A stretch of DNA of 64,000 bases from Arthrobacter bambusae (GTDB taxonomy: Bacteria > Actinomycetota > Actinomycetes > Actinomycetales > Micrococcaceae): contig NZ_JAHHZS010000002.1 of assembly GCF_022606295.1 (NCBI RefSeq), positions 1 to 64,000 of the forward strand. Reading direction: 5' to 3'. The position numbers were made by a program, and so were the translations under genes. The first letter of the stretch is position 1, and each line of letters starts with the position of its first letter. Positions 42,255-51,076 of the stretch are shown here, one piece after another. The notes under the pieces are model-generated. The model did no database searches and had not been told where the DNA came from. It saw only the letters and a program-made list of their open reading frames with translations.

Positions 42255-44447
42255 ATGACCAACACCCCCATCCAGCAGGACACCGACACCACGGCGAAGC
42301 CCATCGCTATGAACCCCGCCACTGACGAGGACCTGCTTCACCGGCTCGCGGATGCTCACGGCGTCGGGACGTCGTTCCATGGCTGGGATGGGCTGCAACA
42401 CGACGTTTCGCCCACCACGTTGATTCAAGTGCTGGGCGCCCTCGGGGTTACGGCCCATTCCAACGAGCAGATCGAGGCGGCCCTCGTGGACGCAGAAGTG
42501 GCGCCGTGGCGGCGGATGCTGCCGCCCGCCGTCGTCGTCCAAGAGGGAACGACCGCGGCTGTGCACGTCCACGTCCGCGACGGTTCGCCGGCCCGGCTGT
42601 CGATCTCGCTCGAGGACGGAACGGAACGCGAAGCCACCCAGCAGGAGGATTGGGCGCCCTCGCGCGACGTGGATGGAGTGCCCACAGGCCGTGCCACGTT
42701 TGAGGTGCCCGCCGGGTTGCCGCTCGGCTGGCACTCGCTCACGGCCGAGTCCGACGGCGTGACGGCCACCGCGGCGCTGGCCGTGGTTCCGGCCACGTTG
42801 CAGACGGCAGCACAGCTGGAAGAGCGGCGGGGCTGGGGACTCGCCACGCAGCTGTACTCGGTGCGCTCGAAGCGCTCATGGGGTATCGGGGACTTCGCGG
42901 ACTTGGCTGATCTGGCGTCCTTGGCCGGGGCGCGCGGGGCCGACTACATCCTGGTGAATCCGCTGCACGCCGCGGACCCTGTGCCTCCGGTTCAAGCGTC
43001 GCCGTATTCTCCGTCCACCAGGCGGTTCTTCAACCCCATTTATATTCGCATTGAAGAAATTCCCGAATTGGCATATGTAAAACCCCGCAAGCGCGCCACG
43101 GTGGACCGGTTGTTGGATGACGTCCACGCGCTCAACAAGGACGCGGAACGGCTGGACCGGGACCAGATCTTCGCCGCGAAGCTCGCTGCACTGGAACTCC
43201 TTCACACCGTCAAGCTTTCTCCTGCCCGGCAGCGCGCCTTCGAGGAGTTCTGCCGGGAGTCCGGTGCGGGCCTGGACGATTTCGCCCTTTGGTGCGCCAT
43301 CCGCGAGGACCGCTCGCCGGACGACCCCTTCTGGCAGGAACCCGAGGCCACCCTTGGCTCGCCCGAGGTTGAGGCGATGCGGCAGGCCTTGGCCGATCGG
43401 ATTGGTTTCCACCGCTGGCTGCAGTGGATCTGCGATGAGCAGCTCGAGTCGGCCCAGGCCGCGGCGAAGCGATCCGGCATGAGGCTGGGAGTCGTGCACG
43501 ATCTCGCTGTCGGGGCGGACCTGAGCAGCGCCGACGCCTGGACCCTGCGCAGCAGCTTCGCGCCGGGCGTCAGTGTGGGCGCACCGCCGGACATGTACAA
43601 CCAGTTGGGCCAGAACTGGAACCAGCCGCCATGGCACCCGGTCCGCTTGGCCGAGGCGGGCTACGCGCCGCTGCGCGCGATGCTCTCCACCGTCCTCCGC
43701 CATGCCGGCGGAATCCGTGTGGACCACATCCTGGGGCTGTTCCGTTTGTGGTGGGTGCCCGCTGGCAACTCCGCCCGCGACGGCGCCTACGTCCGCTATG
43801 ACCACGAGGCCCTCATCGGCATCCTCGCTCTGGAAGCGCACCGCGCGGGCGCGGTGGTCATCGGCGAAGACTTGGGCGTTTTCGAGCCGTGGGTGAGGGA
43901 CTACCTTGCGGCCCGCGGCATCCTGGGCACGTCGATCCTCTGGTTCGAGTACGACGGCGACTCGCCTCTCCCGCCCGAACGGTACCGAACGAGGGCCCTC
44001 GCAAGCGTCAACACCCACGACCTCCCGCCGACTGCCGGGTACCTCGCCGGCGATCACGTGGAACTCCGGAGCAAACTGGGTTTGCTCGAACGAAGCGTGG
44101 CCGAGGAACGGGCCGAGCACGAGGCCGGCCTGGACAAGATGATGGGGTTGCTGCAGGAAAAGGGCCTCTTGCCGGCCGACGGAAAAGCGCTGGGCGAAGA
44201 GCAAGTCATTGAGGCGCTCCACCGCTTGCTGGCCCTCGCGCCCTCAGTCCTGTTGGGCGTTGCGTTGGTGGATGCCGTGGGCGAAAGGCGCGTGCAGAAC
44301 CAGCCGGGAACGACGTCGGAGGTCTACCCCAACTGGCAAGTGCCGCTGGCCGACGACCACGGCCGCGCGGTACTGATTGATGACCTTGATGCCAACCCGC
44401 GGTTCAACTCCCTGCTGGCTGCCGTGGACGAGGCTGTGCGGGGTTAG
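42255..44447 (+). CDS. malQ: 4-alpha-glucanotransferase (amylomaltase)
   Basis: A 730-residue GH77 enzyme that transfers maltooligosaccharide units in glycogen or maltose metabolism. The N-terminal third is an actinobacterial beta-rich extension. The catalytic barrel has the nucleophile Asp in GGIRVDHILGLFRLWWVP, the acid Glu in VIGEDLGVF and the stabilising Asp in NTHDLPPTAGYL. ATG 42255 with GAGG 5 nt upstream is preferred; ATG 42216 would add 13 residues. Monocistronic between divergent repeats and a convergent hairpin. Confidence 0.93.
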   Translation: MTNTPIQQDTDTTAKPIAMNPATDEDLLHRLADAHGVGTSFHGWDGLQHDVSPTTLIQVLGALGVTAHSNEQIEAALVDAEVAPWRRMLPPAVVVQEGTTAAVHVHVRDGSPARLSISLEDGTEREATQQEDWAPSRDVDGVPTGRATFEVPAGLPLGWHSLTAESDGVTATAALAVVPATLQTAAQLEERRGWGLATQLYSVRSKRSWGIGDFADLADLASLAGARGADYILVNPLHAADPVPPVQASPYSPSTRRFFNPIYIRIEEIPELAYVKPRKRATVDRLLDDVHALNKDAERLDRDQIFAAKLAALELLHTVKLSPARQRAFEEFCRESGAGLDDFALWCAIREDRSPDDPFWQEPEATLGSPEVEAMRQALADRIGFHRWLQWICDEQLESAQAAAKRSGMRLGVVHDLAVGADLSSADAWTLRSSFAPGVSVGAPPDMYNQLGQNWNQPPWHPVRLAEAGYAPLRAMLSTVLRHAGGIRVDHILGLFRLWWVPAGNSARDGAYVRYDHEALIGILALEAHRAGAVVIGEDLGVFEPWVRDYLAARGILGTSILWFEYDGDSPLPPERYRTRALASVNTHDLPPTAGYLAGDHVELRSKLGLLERSVAEERAEHEAGLDKMMGLLQEKGLLPADGKALGEEQVIEALHRLLALAPSVLLGVALVDAVGERRVQNQPGTTSEVYPNWQVPLADDHGRAVLIDDLDANPRFNSLLAAVDEAVRG

Positions 44448-44460
44448 GCACCGCATCGAG

Positions 44461-44509
44461 GCGTGAGATCTCGCCTCTTTCGGGTCGCGAAAACGCCGAG
44501 ATCTCACGC
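44461..44509. repeat. 49-bp nested palindrome between convergent genes
   Basis: GCGTGAGATCTCG (44461-44473) and CGAGATCTCACGC (44497-44509) are perfect 13-bp arms. A second stem TTTCG/CGAAA lies inside. It sits 13 bp after malQ and 14 bp before the end of the facing lactonase gene, where a shared terminator would be expected, but it lacks a T tract. It may be a dispersed palindrome. Confidence 0.75.
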
Positions 44510-44523
44510 ATGGATGGGTGAAC

Positions 44524-45594
44524 TCAGGTCGCGATGACCAAAGCGGTGGGTGAACCTACGCTCAGCTGCTCGAGGACTTCGCCCGGGATGCCCGTGGCAC
44601 GGTCCAAGGCCAAGGTTGTGACTTGGTTGGATCGCTCGTGTGCCACGTGGAGCCAGCCGTCGCGGACCAGGTGGTGTCGGGGCCAGTCACCACCACTGGG
44701 CACGTCCGCCACGGGCCGGAGCCGGGTTCCGCTGCCTTCGACGGCGAGTACCGAGATCCGGTTCGAGCCGCGGATGCCCGCGTAGACGAAGCGATTGTCC
44801 GGGGACAGCGCGATTTCCGCTGCTGCGTCGCCGTCCGCGGATCCACCCGCCGTCGCAGGACCGCGATGGTGGAGCGCAAAGCGGCCGTCCCCGCCGGGCA
44901 AGAGCACTGCGACCTCGATGGAATATTCGGTCAGGACGAACACGGCGTCGGCAGAGGGGTGCTGGACCAAGTGCCGCGGACCGCTGCCCATGGGGAGGGC
45001 CACCTGGTGGTCCGGGAGCAGGCCGCTGTCCGGGAAGTAGTTCCACACCCGCACAAGGTCGAACCCGAGGTCGGTGGTCATGATCCGGCCGTCCTCGAGC
45101 ATGAGGCTTGCGTGGGCGCGGCTCACCCTGGGGCCGCCTGTGGCGATGTCGATGCCTCCGTCGACGCCGGCGTACGGGTCCTTCGCCGGCGGCGCGGCAA
45201 AGCGCGAGGTGATGCCGCCGTCGTCGTCGAGCCCGTACAGCAGCACGTTGCCGTCGCCCCAACAGTTGACCACGATGAAACGGGCGGAAGGGTCGACGGC
45301 GACGTGGCAGGCCGCAGACCCAGCCGGCCAGGCCTCGCCCAAGGGTTCAAGGACGAAGGGCCCCGCCTGCCGGTATGCCCGGACCGTCTGGGCGGCCTCG
45401 GCTACCGCATAGACCACGGGCAGCGCGGGGTGAACGGCAAGGAACGACGGCGACGGTGCTTCGACGGCAGTGCCGAGCCAACTCAGGTGGCCACCTCCCC
45501 GGGCCGAAACCGCCCCAATGCCCGTTCCGATCCCGTCGCTGTCCACGGTGTACGCACCTGTCCAGATGAGCGTTCCCTCGATGTCCTCTGCCAT
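44524..45594 (-). CDS. lactonase family protein (beta-propeller, 6-phosphogluconolactonase-like)
   Basis: A 356-residue seven-bladed propeller (PF10282-like) that opens sugar lactones or related rings. Blade motifs recur: LAVHPALPVVYAVAE, HVAVDPSARFIVVNCWGDGNV, GPRHLVQHPSADAVFVLTE, IALSPDNRFVYAGIRGSNRI, GDWPRHHLVRDGWLHVAHERSNQV. ATG 45594 follows GAGGAC. It starts 7 bp after the upstream aldo-keto reductase gene ends, so the pair is one operon. Confidence 0.85.
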   Translation of the reverse strand: MAEDIEGTLIWTGAYTVDSDGIGTGIGAVSARGGGHLSWLGTAVEAPSPSFLAVHPALPVVYAVAEAAQTVRAYRQAGPFVLEPLGEAWPAGSAACHVAVDPSARFIVVNCWGDGNVLLYGLDDDGGITSRFAAPPAKDPYAGVDGGIDIATGGPRVSRAHASLMLEDGRIMTTDLGFDLVRVWNYFPDSGLLPDHQVALPMGSGPRHLVQHPSADAVFVLTEYSIEVAVLLPGGDGRFALHHRGPATAGGSADGDAAAEIALSPDNRFVYAGIRGSNRISVLAVEGSGTRLRPVADVPSGGDWPRHHLVRDGWLHVAHERSNQVTTLALDRATGIPGEVLEQLSVGSPTALVIAT

Positions 45595-45601
45595 GCCGTC
45601 C

Positions 45602-46432
45602 TCAGTGTCCCTGTACGTCCGAGTCGACTCCGGCATCGGCACCCGCGTCCAAAGTAGCGATCGCGGACAGATCGTCGTGATCCAAAGTGAAGTCGAAAAC
45701 GTCCAGGTTTTCCTTCATGCGCAGCGGATTGGCGGACTTCGGGATGGCAACGAGCCCTTCCTGGACGTGCCAGCGCAGCACCACCTGACCCGGAGTCTTT
45801 CCGTGTTTCTTCCCGATCGCGGCCAACACCGGCGCGTTCAGGAGATCGCGGCCGGCCCCCAACGGACTATACGATTCCGTGGCGATGCCATGGCTGCCAT
45901 TGAATGCCCGCTCGTTGATCCGGGTAATGGACGGCGAGATCTGGATCTGGTTGACGGCCGGCACCACCGATGTTTCCTCGAGGAGCCGCTCGAGATGCGA
46001 GGGCTTGAAGTTGGACACGCCGATCGATCGCACCTTCCCCTCAGCCTGGAGCCGCTCGAAAGTCTCCCAAGTGGACACGAATTCATTCCGTTGGGGGAGC
46101 GGCCAATGGATCAACAAGAGGTCCACGTAGTCCAGTCCGAGCCGCTTGAGGGATCCCTCGAGCCCCTCGACGGCACGATCGCGGCCTTGATGCGTGCCGT
46201 CCAGTTTGGTGGTGATGAACAGTTCCTCGCGCGGGAGGCCGCAATCCCGCACGCCCTGCCCGACGCCGGCCTCGTTACCGTAGCGGTACGCCGTGTCGAC
46301 GTGCCGGTAGCCAAGCCCGACGGCGGACACCACCGCCGCGGCGACCTGGGCGTCGTCGAGCGGCCAGGTTCCGAGGCCGATCTGCGGAATGGCATTACCG
46401 TCATTGAGCCTGACGGTCGGAGCAAGTGCCAT
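45602..46432 (-). CDS. aldo/keto reductase (2,5-diketo-D-gluconate reductase-like)
   Basis: A 276-residue NADPH-dependent (beta/alpha)8 reductase. Catalytic tetrad: Asp and Tyr of HVDTAYRYGNE, Lys of FITTKL, His of LLIHWPLP. The cofactor site is IPKSANPLRMKENL. It resembles the AKR5 group that reduces sugar keto-acids and other aldehydes. Immediately upstream of the lactonase gene and 19 bp downstream of the epimerase gene. Confidence 0.9.
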   Translation of the reverse strand: MALAPTVRLNDGNAIPQIGLGTWPLDDAQVAAAVVSAVGLGYRHVDTAYRYGNEAGVGQGVRDCGLPREELFITTKLDGTHQGRDRAVEGLEGSLKRLGLDYVDLLLIHWPLPQRNEFVSTWETFERLQAEGKVRSIGVSNFKPSHLERLLEETSVVPAVNQIQISPSITRINERAFNGSHGIATESYSPLGAGRDLLNAPVLAAIGKKHGKTPGQVVLRWHVQEGLVAIPKSANPLRMKENLDVFDFTLDHDDLSAIATLDAGADAGVDSDVQGH

Positions 46433-46451
46433 GGTCCTGTCCTTTCGGTTG

Positions 46452-47459
46452 CTAGATCGGCCTCCGCGCCCATTGGACCAGTTGATCGCTGAGTTTCATG
46501 AAGTCCTGGTCCACGTGCTTGATGCCTGGATGTTCATCATGCCACCGGACGATCTCCCGTGCGCCCGCGGCGAAGGGAATTTCTGCCCGATACCAGGGCA
46601 CCAGGGTCTTGATCTTGGTGTTGTCGAAGACCACGGAATGCGACCTGTCCCCGAGAAGCCCGGGGCCTAGCTCCGGGGAGTGCGCGGCAATGGTGTCCGA
46701 GGCGATGTGCACCAGTTCGGGTTCCGGCGCCGCTGCCGCGGTGGCGAAGAGCCGGTAGACCTGGTCCCACGGGAGTGCCTCGTCCGAGGTAATGGTATAG
46801 CTTTCACCCACAGCCTGCGGCCGGCCAAGGAGACCAACGAAAGCGACAGCAAAGTCATCTGCATGGGTGAGGGTCCACAGCGAGGTACCGTCGCCGTGGA
46901 CTACCACAGGCAGGCCTTCCCGCATCCGATGGATGTCCGTCCAGCCGCCCAGGAGGGCGATCCGCGTGCGGTCATAAGTGTGCGAGGGCCGAACGATGGT
47001 GACGGGGAATCCCTCGTCGCGGTAGGCCCGGACTAGCAGGTCTTCGCACGCGATCTTGTCCTGCGAGTACTTCCAGAACGGGTTCCTGAGCGGGGTCGAC
47101 TCGAGGATCGGCAAGTGCGCGGGCGGCTTCTGGTAGGCCGACGCTGAACTGATGAACACGTACTGGCCGGTCCGGCCGCGGAACAACTCCACGGCGGTGG
47201 CCACATGCTCCGGCGTGAAGGAGATGAAGTCCGCGACGGCGTCGAACTCGCGGCCGCTCAGCACCTCCGCCACCTCGGCGGGGTTGCGGATGTCTGCCTG
47301 GAGCAGTTCCGTGCCCGCGGGAGCCGGCCGTTCCGAGCTCAGTCCGCGATTGAGAATGGTGAGCCGGTGGCCCAGCGCGACGGCGCGCTCCGCCGCCGCC
47401 GCGCTGATGGTCCCCGTCCCGCCGATGAACAGCAGGCGCAACGGTGCCGACGTCACCAC
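46452..47459 (-). CDS. NAD-dependent epimerase/dehydratase (extended SDR)
   Basis: A 335-residue Rossmann protein. N-terminal LLFIGGTGTISAAAAERA is the dinucleotide loop. The catalytic Ser lies in VFISSASAYQK and the YxxxK is YSQDK (about 145-149). The later NTKIKTLVPWYRAEIPFAAGAREIVRWHDEHP is typical of sugar-nucleotide or NmrA-like SDRs. The start overlaps the end of the upstream reductase gene by 7 bp; two GTG codons in a row are possible starts. Confidence 0.85.
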   Translation of the reverse strand: MVTSAPLRLLFIGGTGTISAAAAERAVALGHRLTILNRGLSSERPAPAGTELLQADIRNPAEVAEVLSGREFDAVADFISFTPEHVATAVELFRGRTGQYVFISSASAYQKPPAHLPILESTPLRNPFWKYSQDKIACEDLLVRAYRDEGFPVTIVRPSHTYDRTRIALLGGWTDIHRMREGLPVVVHGDGTSLWTLTHADDFAVAFVGLLGRPQAVGESYTITSDEALPWDQVYRLFATAAAAPEPELVHIASDTIAAHSPELGPGLLGDRSHSVVFDNTKIKTLVPWYRAEIPFAAGAREIVRWHDEHPGIKHVDQDFMKLSDQLVQWARRPI

Positions 47460-48424
47460 GCGTAGTCCTCGGGCGCCGTCCGGTGGCCCGGGAAGATGTC
47501 GTCGAGCCGCTTGAGGGCATCGGCGTCGAGGGTGACATCCAAAGCCCTGATGGCGGCATCCAGTTGCTCTTGCGTGCGTGGACCCACGATCGGTGCGGTC
47601 ACGGCCGGTTGGTGCAGCAACCAGGCCAAGCCGACGTCGCCGGGTTGCTGGCCGAGATCGTCGGCGAAGTCCTCGTACTGGCGGATCTGGTCTTCGTGCT
47701 TCTTCAGCGTTTCGGCCGCGCGGCCCTCAAGGCGACGGACGCCGTCGCGGTCCTTCTTCAGCACGCCGCCCAGAAGGCCGCCGTGTAGAGGCGACCACGG
47801 GATCAACCCGAGGCCGTACTGCTGGGCGGCCGGGATGACTTCCAGTTCGACGTTCCGCGTGAGCAGGTTGTAGATCGACTGCTCGCTCACGAGTCCGTTG
47901 TAGCTGCGCCGTGCGGCAGCCTCCTGGGCCTGGGCGATATGCCAGCCAGCGAAGTTGCTGCTTCCGGAGTACAGGATCTTGCCCTGCTGCACAGCAACCT
48001 CGATGGCCTGCCAGATCTCGTCCCACGGCGTGTTCCGGTCCACGTGATGGAACTGGTAGACGTCGATGTAGTCCGTCTGAAGACGCTTGAGGCTTGCGTC
48101 CAAGGCGCGCCGGATGTTGAGGGCGGAGAGCTTGGACTCATTGGGGCGGTCCGTCATGGTTCCGTAGAGCTTGGTGGCCAGGACGACGCGCTCGCGGCGC
48201 TCGCCGCCCTTGGCGAACCAGCGGCCCAGGATTTCCTCGGTCCATCCCCGGTGCTGCGTGCCGCCGTAGACGTTGGCGGTGTCGAAAAAGTTGATGCCGG
48301 AGTCCAGCGCGGAATCCATGATGGAGTGCGCTGCCGATTCCTCGGTCTGAGGGCCGAAGTTCATGGTTCCGAGGCACAGGCGGGAGACGCTGAGGCCTGA
48401 GCGGCCCAAGTGGGTGTACTGCAT
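47453..48424 (-). CDS. aldo/keto reductase (YajO/Tas-like, voltage-channel beta-subunit type)
   Basis: A 323-residue aldo-keto reductase of the longer AKR class. Active site FFDTANVYGG (Asp, Tyr), VLATKL (Lys) and YQFHHVD (His). The SEQSIYNLLTRNVELEVIPAAQQYGLGLIPWSPL stretch and C-terminal VGPRTQEQLDAAIRAL form the cofactor site. Different subfamily from the two other reductases in the cluster. It starts 29 bp after the first reductase gene ends. Confidence 0.9.
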   Translation of the reverse strand: MQYTHLGRSGLSVSRLCLGTMNFGPQTEESAAHSIMDSALDSGINFFDTANVYGGTQHRGWTEEILGRWFAKGGERRERVVLATKLYGTMTDRPNESKLSALNIRRALDASLKRLQTDYIDVYQFHHVDRNTPWDEIWQAIEVAVQQGKILYSGSSNFAGWHIAQAQEAAARRSYNGLVSEQSIYNLLTRNVELEVIPAAQQYGLGLIPWSPLHGGLLGGVLKKDRDGVRRLEGRAAETLKKHEDQIRQYEDFADDLGQQPGDVGLAWLLHQPAVTAPIVGPRTQEQLDAAIRALDVTLDADALKRLDDIFPGHRTAPEDYAW

Positions 48425-48453
48425 GGTTTAGGTTTCCTTACGCTGTGGTGGGT

Positions 48454-49299
48454 TTACATCTGGCTGAAGGACGCGACGGCGGGGTCGGCGCCGAGGCGGG
48501 TACCGTCGTCGAGCGTGCTGATGGCCGCCAATTCCTCGGGGGAAAGCTGCAGCGCCGCCGCTGCGAGGTTCTGGCGGATCCGTTCCGGGTGGACGGACTT
48601 GGGAATGACGATGTTGCCAGTTCCGAGGTGCCAGGCCAGCACGATCTGGGCCGGGGTGGCATCGTGCGCTTCGGCAAGCTCGGTGACTGTTGCCGACCCA
48701 AGGTCTGCTCCCTGCCCCAGCGGGCTGTAGGCCTCGACGGCGATTCCGTAGGAGCGGCTCTTCGCGGCCAGTTCCCGCTGTTGGAAGGTCGGGTGCAGTT
48801 CGATCTGGTTGACGGCGGGAACGACGTCGGCCGATGCCAGGAGAGTATCGAGGTGTTCGGGCAGGAAGTTGGACACCCCGATGGCCCGGGCGCCGCCGTC
48901 GGCATGGATCTTTTCCAGGGCCTTCCACGCGTCCACGAACAAGCCCTGGGACGGCACGGGCCAGTGGATCAGGTAGAGGTCGATGACGTCGAGGCCGAGT
49001 TCGCGGCGGCTGTGGTTGAATGCCGCCGCGGCACGGCCTTGTTCGCCATTGCGGAGTTTGGTGGTGATGAAGAGTTCCTCCCTGGCAATGCCGGAAGCCT
49101 TGATTGCCGCACCGACGCCGGCTTCGTTCCGGTACGCCGCGGCGGTGTCGATGTGCCGGTACCCGGCTTCAAGGGCGTCCTCGACGGCCTTCTGGGTCTC
49201 GGCAGGCGGGACCTGGAAGACGCCGAAGCCGAGCTGGGGGATGGTGACCGAGTTATTCAGGACGAGCCCGGGAACGGTGGAATTCTGAGCTTTGGACAT
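48454..49299 (-). CDS. aldo/keto reductase (AKR5-like)
   Basis: A 281-residue reductase closely similar in motif content to the gene at 45602: HIDTAAAYRNE, FITTKL, YLIHWPVP, IPKSVHPERIRQNL. ATG 49299 with AAAGGG upstream is chosen; the open frame extends 23 codons further but without family features. First gene of the minus-strand reductase/epimerase/lactonase set and divergent from the XRE regulator. Confidence 0.9.
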   Translation of the reverse strand: MSKAQNSTVPGLVLNNSVTIPQLGFGVFQVPPAETQKAVEDALEAGYRHIDTAAAYRNEAGVGAAIKASGIAREELFITTKLRNGEQGRAAAAFNHSRRELGLDVIDLYLIHWPVPSQGLFVDAWKALEKIHADGGARAIGVSNFLPEHLDTLLASADVVPAVNQIELHPTFQQRELAAKSRSYGIAVEAYSPLGQGADLGSATVTELAEAHDATPAQIVLAWHLGTGNIVIPKSVHPERIRQNLAAAALQLSPEELAAISTLDDGTRLGADPAVASFSQM

Positions 49300-49402
49300 G
49301 TCCGGCCCTTTCGTCGCTGGTGGGTGGATTGCCTGGCTGGCTTTTTCGAGCCTATGCAGTTTCGGCACAACAAGCAGTAGTTTTGACGCCCCCTGTTTTT
49401 CC

Positions 49403-49419
49403 TAGGACTCGCAGTCCTA
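49403..49419. promoter_or_regulatory. operator-like palindrome TAGGACT-cgc-AGTCCTA
   Basis: A perfect 7-bp inverted repeat with a 3-bp centre lies in the 164-bp divergent region between the reductase operon (start 49299) and the XRE regulator (start 49464). It is a strong candidate binding site for that regulator. Confidence 0.65.
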
Positions 49420-49463
49420 CCTTGGCCGTAGAAACAGGGCCCTCCGGAAGGAAGAATAGGGAC

Positions 49464-50366
49464 ATGGGTCAAAGCGCCGAGTTTGGAAAGTTCCTCAAAG
49501 CCATGCGTGCCCGGATGTCGCCGGAGGATGCAGGGTTGCCGGAAGCTTCCGGCGCGCGCCGCGTTCCCGGGCTGCGCAGGGAAGAGATTGCGCGCTTGGC
49601 CGACGTCAGCACGGACTACTACACGCGGCTCGAACAGGGACGCCACATCCATCCGTCCCGGGCAGTCCTTGAATCGGTGTCGAGGGCACTTCGCCTGGAT
49701 TCAAGCGAGCACACCCACATGATGGACCTGCTGGAGCACTGTGCGTCGACTGTCAAGACGCCGACTCCCGCACCACGGGTGCGGCCGGCCTTGCGTCAAC
49801 TTCTGGACGCCGTGGGCGACGTTCCGGCGCTTTTGCTTGGTCGGCGCAGCGACGTGCTCGGAGCCAATCGCATGGCAGTCCTGTTGTTTGCCGACTTTCC
49901 GTCCATGCCGCCGGCTGAGCGGAACCTCACGCGTTGGTTGATCCTGGACCCCCACGCACGCGAACTGTTCCGGGACTGGAAGACGGTCGCCGCAGAAGCC
50001 GCCGGTTCCCTGCGGGCGGATACCGGGCGGCACCCCGACGACCCCCAAGCCAACCAGCTCGTAGGCGAACTGGCAGTGAACAGCGAACATTTCCGTCAAT
50101 GGTGGGCAGGGCATCGAGTCGCGGCACGCTCGGCCGGCACGGTCCGCCTGCACCACCCCACGGTGGGGGACCTGGAACTGAATTTCGAGAACCTGGCCCT
50201 GCCGGAGGACCCGGACCAGGTCCTGCGGGTCTACTCCGCGAAGGCGGGTTCGCCGTCGGACGATGCCCTGAAGTTGCTGGGCAGTTACGGTGCTGGAACG
50301 GCGTTTGGTGCGGGAACGACGACGAGCGCGGAGCTGTCCGAACGCCACGCTATGGACGAGAGCTGA
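49464..50366 (+). CDS. XRE-family regulator with MmyB-like ligand-binding domain
   Basis: 300 residues. N-terminal helix-turn-helix (GLRREEIARLADVSTDYYTRLEQGRHIHPS, about 37-68). A PAS-like MmyB domain fills the rest (DVPALLLGRRSDVLGANRMAVLLFADF, GELAVNSEHFRQWWAGHRVA, VGDLELNFENLALPEDPDQVLRVYSA). Members often sit beside and control redox enzymes such as aldo-keto reductases or SDRs, fatty-acid-like ligands having been proposed. GGAAGG precedes the ATG. Divergent from such a cluster here. Confidence 0.92.
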   Translation: MGQSAEFGKFLKAMRARMSPEDAGLPEASGARRVPGLRREEIARLADVSTDYYTRLEQGRHIHPSRAVLESVSRALRLDSSEHTHMMDLLEHCASTVKTPTPAPRVRPALRQLLDAVGDVPALLLGRRSDVLGANRMAVLLFADFPSMPPAERNLTRWLILDPHARELFRDWKTVAAEAAGSLRADTGRHPDDPQANQLVGELAVNSEHFRQWWAGHRVAARSAGTVRLHHPTVGDLELNFENLALPEDPDQVLRVYSAKAGSPSDDALKLLGSYGAGTAFGAGTTTSAELSERHAMDES

Positions 50367-50511
50367 ACGGATTTCAGCCAAAAGTGCTCCACGTCACTGT
50401 GCTGCTGCATAGTGAATCGGTGTGATTTTGTCTATGTGCCCATTGGTCGGCTTTTGAATCGCGTTTACGCTGAATCCAGACCTTTTCGCATACCAAGGAT
50501 GGAATTCAAGG

Positions 50512-50715
50512 ATGAAACGCATCGCGCTGCTGAGGGAGCGGGCAACCACCGGGTCCGCGGGATCCACGGGCTCGCATTGCCCGGCATCCGGCCAGTGGAG
50601 CCCCGAAGGTGAACCCCACGTGGTGCACACGTTCTTCGAAGGCCACGTCTTCCCGGCCCACAACGGTGCGGCAACGGTGTGGCACCGCCAGTACCTGGTC
50701 GTCGAGTCCCGATGA
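50512..50715 (+). CDS. small protein of unknown function (67 aa), coupled pair member 1
   Basis: A 67-residue product with AAGGATG-type ribosome site. A Ser/Thr/Gly-rich start leads into GSHCPASGQWSPEGEPHVVHTFFEGHVFPAHNGAATVWHRQYLV, which has one Cys and several His/Trp. No signal peptide or membrane helix. The stop overlaps the next gene by 4 bp (ATGA), so the two small proteins are probably made together. I know of no named family. Confidence 0.65.
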   Translation: MKRIALLRERATTGSAGSTGSHCPASGQWSPEGEPHVVHTFFEGHVFPAHNGAATVWHRQYLVVESR

Positions 50716-50984
50716 GCCCCGAAACCTTGGGCGCTTGGGGCCCAAGCCACTTCACGACGTCGGCGCAACGGCCCGTTGGAGCGGCACTGCGCCTGCCGCC
50801 GTCGAAATGGTCGGAGCTCAGCCGCGGCGAAACCGTCTGGATCCACGAGGACAAATGGGGTTTCGACGCCGGCCTTGTGGACGAAGTTTCTTCCGACCAC
50901 GAATTCCTATGGATCGATTTTGCCGGCCGTGGCCGGCGACTCCTCTGTGGCGGTGACCCCGTCCAAGTCTGGATCCGCGGGTGA
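50712..50984 (+). CDS. small protein of unknown function (90 aa), coupled pair member 2
   Basis: A 90-residue product starting MSPETLGAWGPSHFTTSA. It continues LRLPPSKWSELSRGETVWIHEDKWGFDAGLVDEVSSDHEFLWIDFAGRGRRLLCGGDPVQVWIRG. The second half looks like a small beta-barrel (alternating hydrophobics, many Trp). ATGA overlap with the previous gene and a 17-bp-stem terminator 17 bp downstream define a two-gene transcript. Function unknown. Confidence 0.65.
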   Translation: MSPETLGAWGPSHFTTSAQRPVGAALRLPPSKWSELSRGETVWIHEDKWGFDAGLVDEVSSDHEFLWIDFAGRGRRLLCGGDPVQVWIRG

Positions 50985-51001
50985 GTCCAGCCTCGCAACC
51001 G

Positions 51002-51049
51002 ATGGCCGTCAGCCTTTCCACAGAAAGGCTGACGGCCATTGTCGTTTTG
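51002..51049 (+). terminator. rho-independent terminator after the small gene pair
   Basis: A 17-bp perfect stem (51002-51018 with 51023-51039; arms start ATGGCCGTCAGCC) and a 4-nt loop CACA are followed by TGTCGTTTT. Confidence 0.92.
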
Positions 51050-51076
51050 GGGTTAGCGGGCTAACGCTCGAGGTTT

